Origin: Membranipora membranacea
Lineage: Eukaryota; Bryozoa; Gymnolaemata; Cheilostomatida; Membraniporidae
Length of the DNA: 64,000 nt
Assembly: GCA_914767715.1 (NCBI GenBank)
Contig: OU612067.1
Coordinates: forward strand, 13,149,001 to 13,213,000
Direction of reading: 5' to 3'
A program made the position numbers and the translations under genes. Of this stretch, positions 63,101-64,000 are shown piece after piece; within the stretch, counting starts at the first letter, position 1; each line of letters starts with the position of its first letter. The notes beneath the pieces were generated by a model, which did no database searches, was not told the origin of the DNA, and worked only from the letters and a program-made list of their open reading frames with translations.

Positions 63101-64000
63101 TTTCGCTCAGATCAAAAAATAGATTTGCTTCCAACTCACCTCATAAGGAGGAGCAACTCCTGCTGATCTCAAATCTGCAAACCGTTTTGCTCTGCTGCTT
63201 TTCATTCTCCGTCAGCGTTCGTTTTAATTAGGGTCACTTTTGCTAAAAAAAAACATGCCAAACGGCAGCATTGAAAAATTAAATCTCTGTTCGATTCTAA
63301 TCAAACTCCGACCAGTTCAAGCTCTTATTGGCCTTACTCAAAATCCAGAATATCGGAATCCTCGGATTAACTGGTGGGTAATAACGCTGACTTGAAATTT
63401 CGAAAAATATACCAAGGGAGGGTATCACGCTTTTTTTTCGCTCAGATCAAAAAATAGATTTGCTTCCAACTCACCTCATAAGGAGGAGCAACTCCTGCTG
63501 ATCTCAAATCTGCAAACCGTTTGGCTCTGCTGCTTTTCATTCTCCGTCAGCGTTCGTTTTAATTAGGGTCACTTTTGCTAAAAAAACCATGCCAAACGGC
63601 AGCATTGAAAAATTAAATCTCTGTTCGATTCTTATCAAACTCCAACCAGTTCAAGCTCTTATTGGCCTTACTCAAAATCCAGAATATCGGAATCCTCGGA
63701 TTAACTGGTGGGTAATAACGCTGACTTGAAATTTCGAAAAATATACCAAGGGAGGGTATCACGCTTTTTTTTCGCTCAGATCAAAAAATAGATTTGCTTC
63801 CAACTCACCTCATAAGGAGGAGCAACTCCTGCTGATTTCAAATCTGCAAACCGTTTGGCTCTGCTGCTTTTCATTCTCCGTCAGCGTTCGTTTTAATTAG
63901 GGTCACTTTTGCTAAAAAAAAACATGCCGAACGGCAGCATTGAAAAATTAAATCTCTGTTCGATTCTTATCAAACTCCGACCAGTTCAAGCTCTTATTGG
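54166..64000 (+). repeat. Mosaic satellite segment at the right edge, about 29 monomers
   Basis: Right-hand subfamilies alternate: GCCAAAAAAAAACATG, ATGCCGAACGG often after CTCTCCTGC, and CCATGCC with TTGGAAAA and CCAACC. A local seven-monomer step of 2,345 bp links AAGGCAGGG followed by CTCTCCTGC at 54,371 and 56,716. TTTAATTTGGG (about 59,876 and 60,546) and GCTACGAACTC (about 57,100 and 58,440) are other pairs. GGGTACCACGC near 62,752 and AATAACCATG near 62,244 are single. The array continues past the window end. Confidence 0.7.

Larger units (their letters stand above)
1..64000 (+). repeat. Satellite DNA array, 334-335 bp monomer, about 190 copies
   Basis: The same 334-335 bp unit repeats head to tail over the whole window, always in the same orientation. 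Successive copies of the landmark ATGCC begin at 41, 375, 710, 1044, 1379, 1714, 2049 and 2383, and the last is at 63,924. After removing the MITE and its duplicated target this gives about 190 periods. Monomers differ mostly by single substitutions and by the length of an A run (7-10) and a T run (7-8). Neither array edge is in the window. No monomer is inverted, and the only foreign DNA is at 30,275-30,555. I do not recognise this satellite as a named family. The length is close to twice a nucleosome repeat, as in many centromeric or pericentromeric satellites, but the location is inferred only. Confidence 0.98.

Noticed and set aside
1-64000. CRISPR array or other prokaryotic repeat system
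   Set aside because: The repeat is 335 bp with no unique spacers, no leader and no associated genes.

Overview
The whole 64 kb window is one eukaryotic satellite-DNA array. A monomer of 334-335 bp (mean about 334.7 bp) repeats head to tail, always in the same orientation, for roughly 190 copies. It fills the window from edge to edge, so neither border of the array is visible. I found no protein-coding gene, rRNA, tRNA, CRISPR array or bacterial-type gene. The short open frames are translations of single satellite monomers and contain no recognisable protein. The organism cannot be named from this sequence. A long homogeneous array of AT-rich monomers, higher-order repeats and a small palindromic transposon together suggest pericentromeric or centromeric heterochromatin of a eukaryote, plausibly an invertebrate such as an insect, but that is inference.

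Layout: (1) About 1-6.55 kb is a 7-8-monomer higher-order repeat (HOR; steps of 2,342 and 2,675 bp). (2) 6.55-11.0 kb is a mosaic containing a 0.6 kb patch and a 1.3 kb block copied from the first region. (3) 11.0-13.04 kb repeats 6.0-8.03 kb at a 5,013-bp shift. (4) 12.0-18.7 kb is a 6-monomer HOR (2,008-2,009 bp). (5) 18.0-22.7 kb is a 7-monomer HOR (2,344-2,345 bp). (6) 22.7-30.27 kb is a mosaic of the same left-hand subfamilies. (7) At 30,275-30,555 sits the only non-satellite DNA, a 281-bp almost fully palindromic MITE-like element flanked by a 5-bp TAATA duplication. (8) 30.56-35.0 kb is a mixed region containing a 4-monomer unit. (9) 35.0-48.9 kb carries two staggered, apparently identical 12-monomer duplications (4,017 and 4,020 bp). 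(10) 48.9-54.2 kb is an older 9-monomer repeat (3,015 bp). (11) 54.2-64 kb is a mosaic with a local 7-monomer shift.

The subfamilies change across the MITE. Monomers with CACTGTTGCT occur only to its left. Monomers with the CCATGCC/TTGGAAAA/CCAACC set occur only to its right. GGATTTACTGG occurs only in the MITE-bearing monomer and to the right of it. Every typical monomer also holds a near-ideal RNA polymerase III B-box core (GTTCGATTC), a weak A-box-like motif 34 nt upstream, and a 7-8 nt T run about 135 nt downstream with no earlier TTTT. This arrangement could give a satellite transcript of about 190 nt. The Pol III cassette, the snapback element and the patchwork of HORs of different sizes are the main things worth a second look.

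All comparisons were made by eye from diagnostic variants, so HOR boundaries are approximate (usually to within a few tens of bases) and no percent identities over whole blocks were computed.
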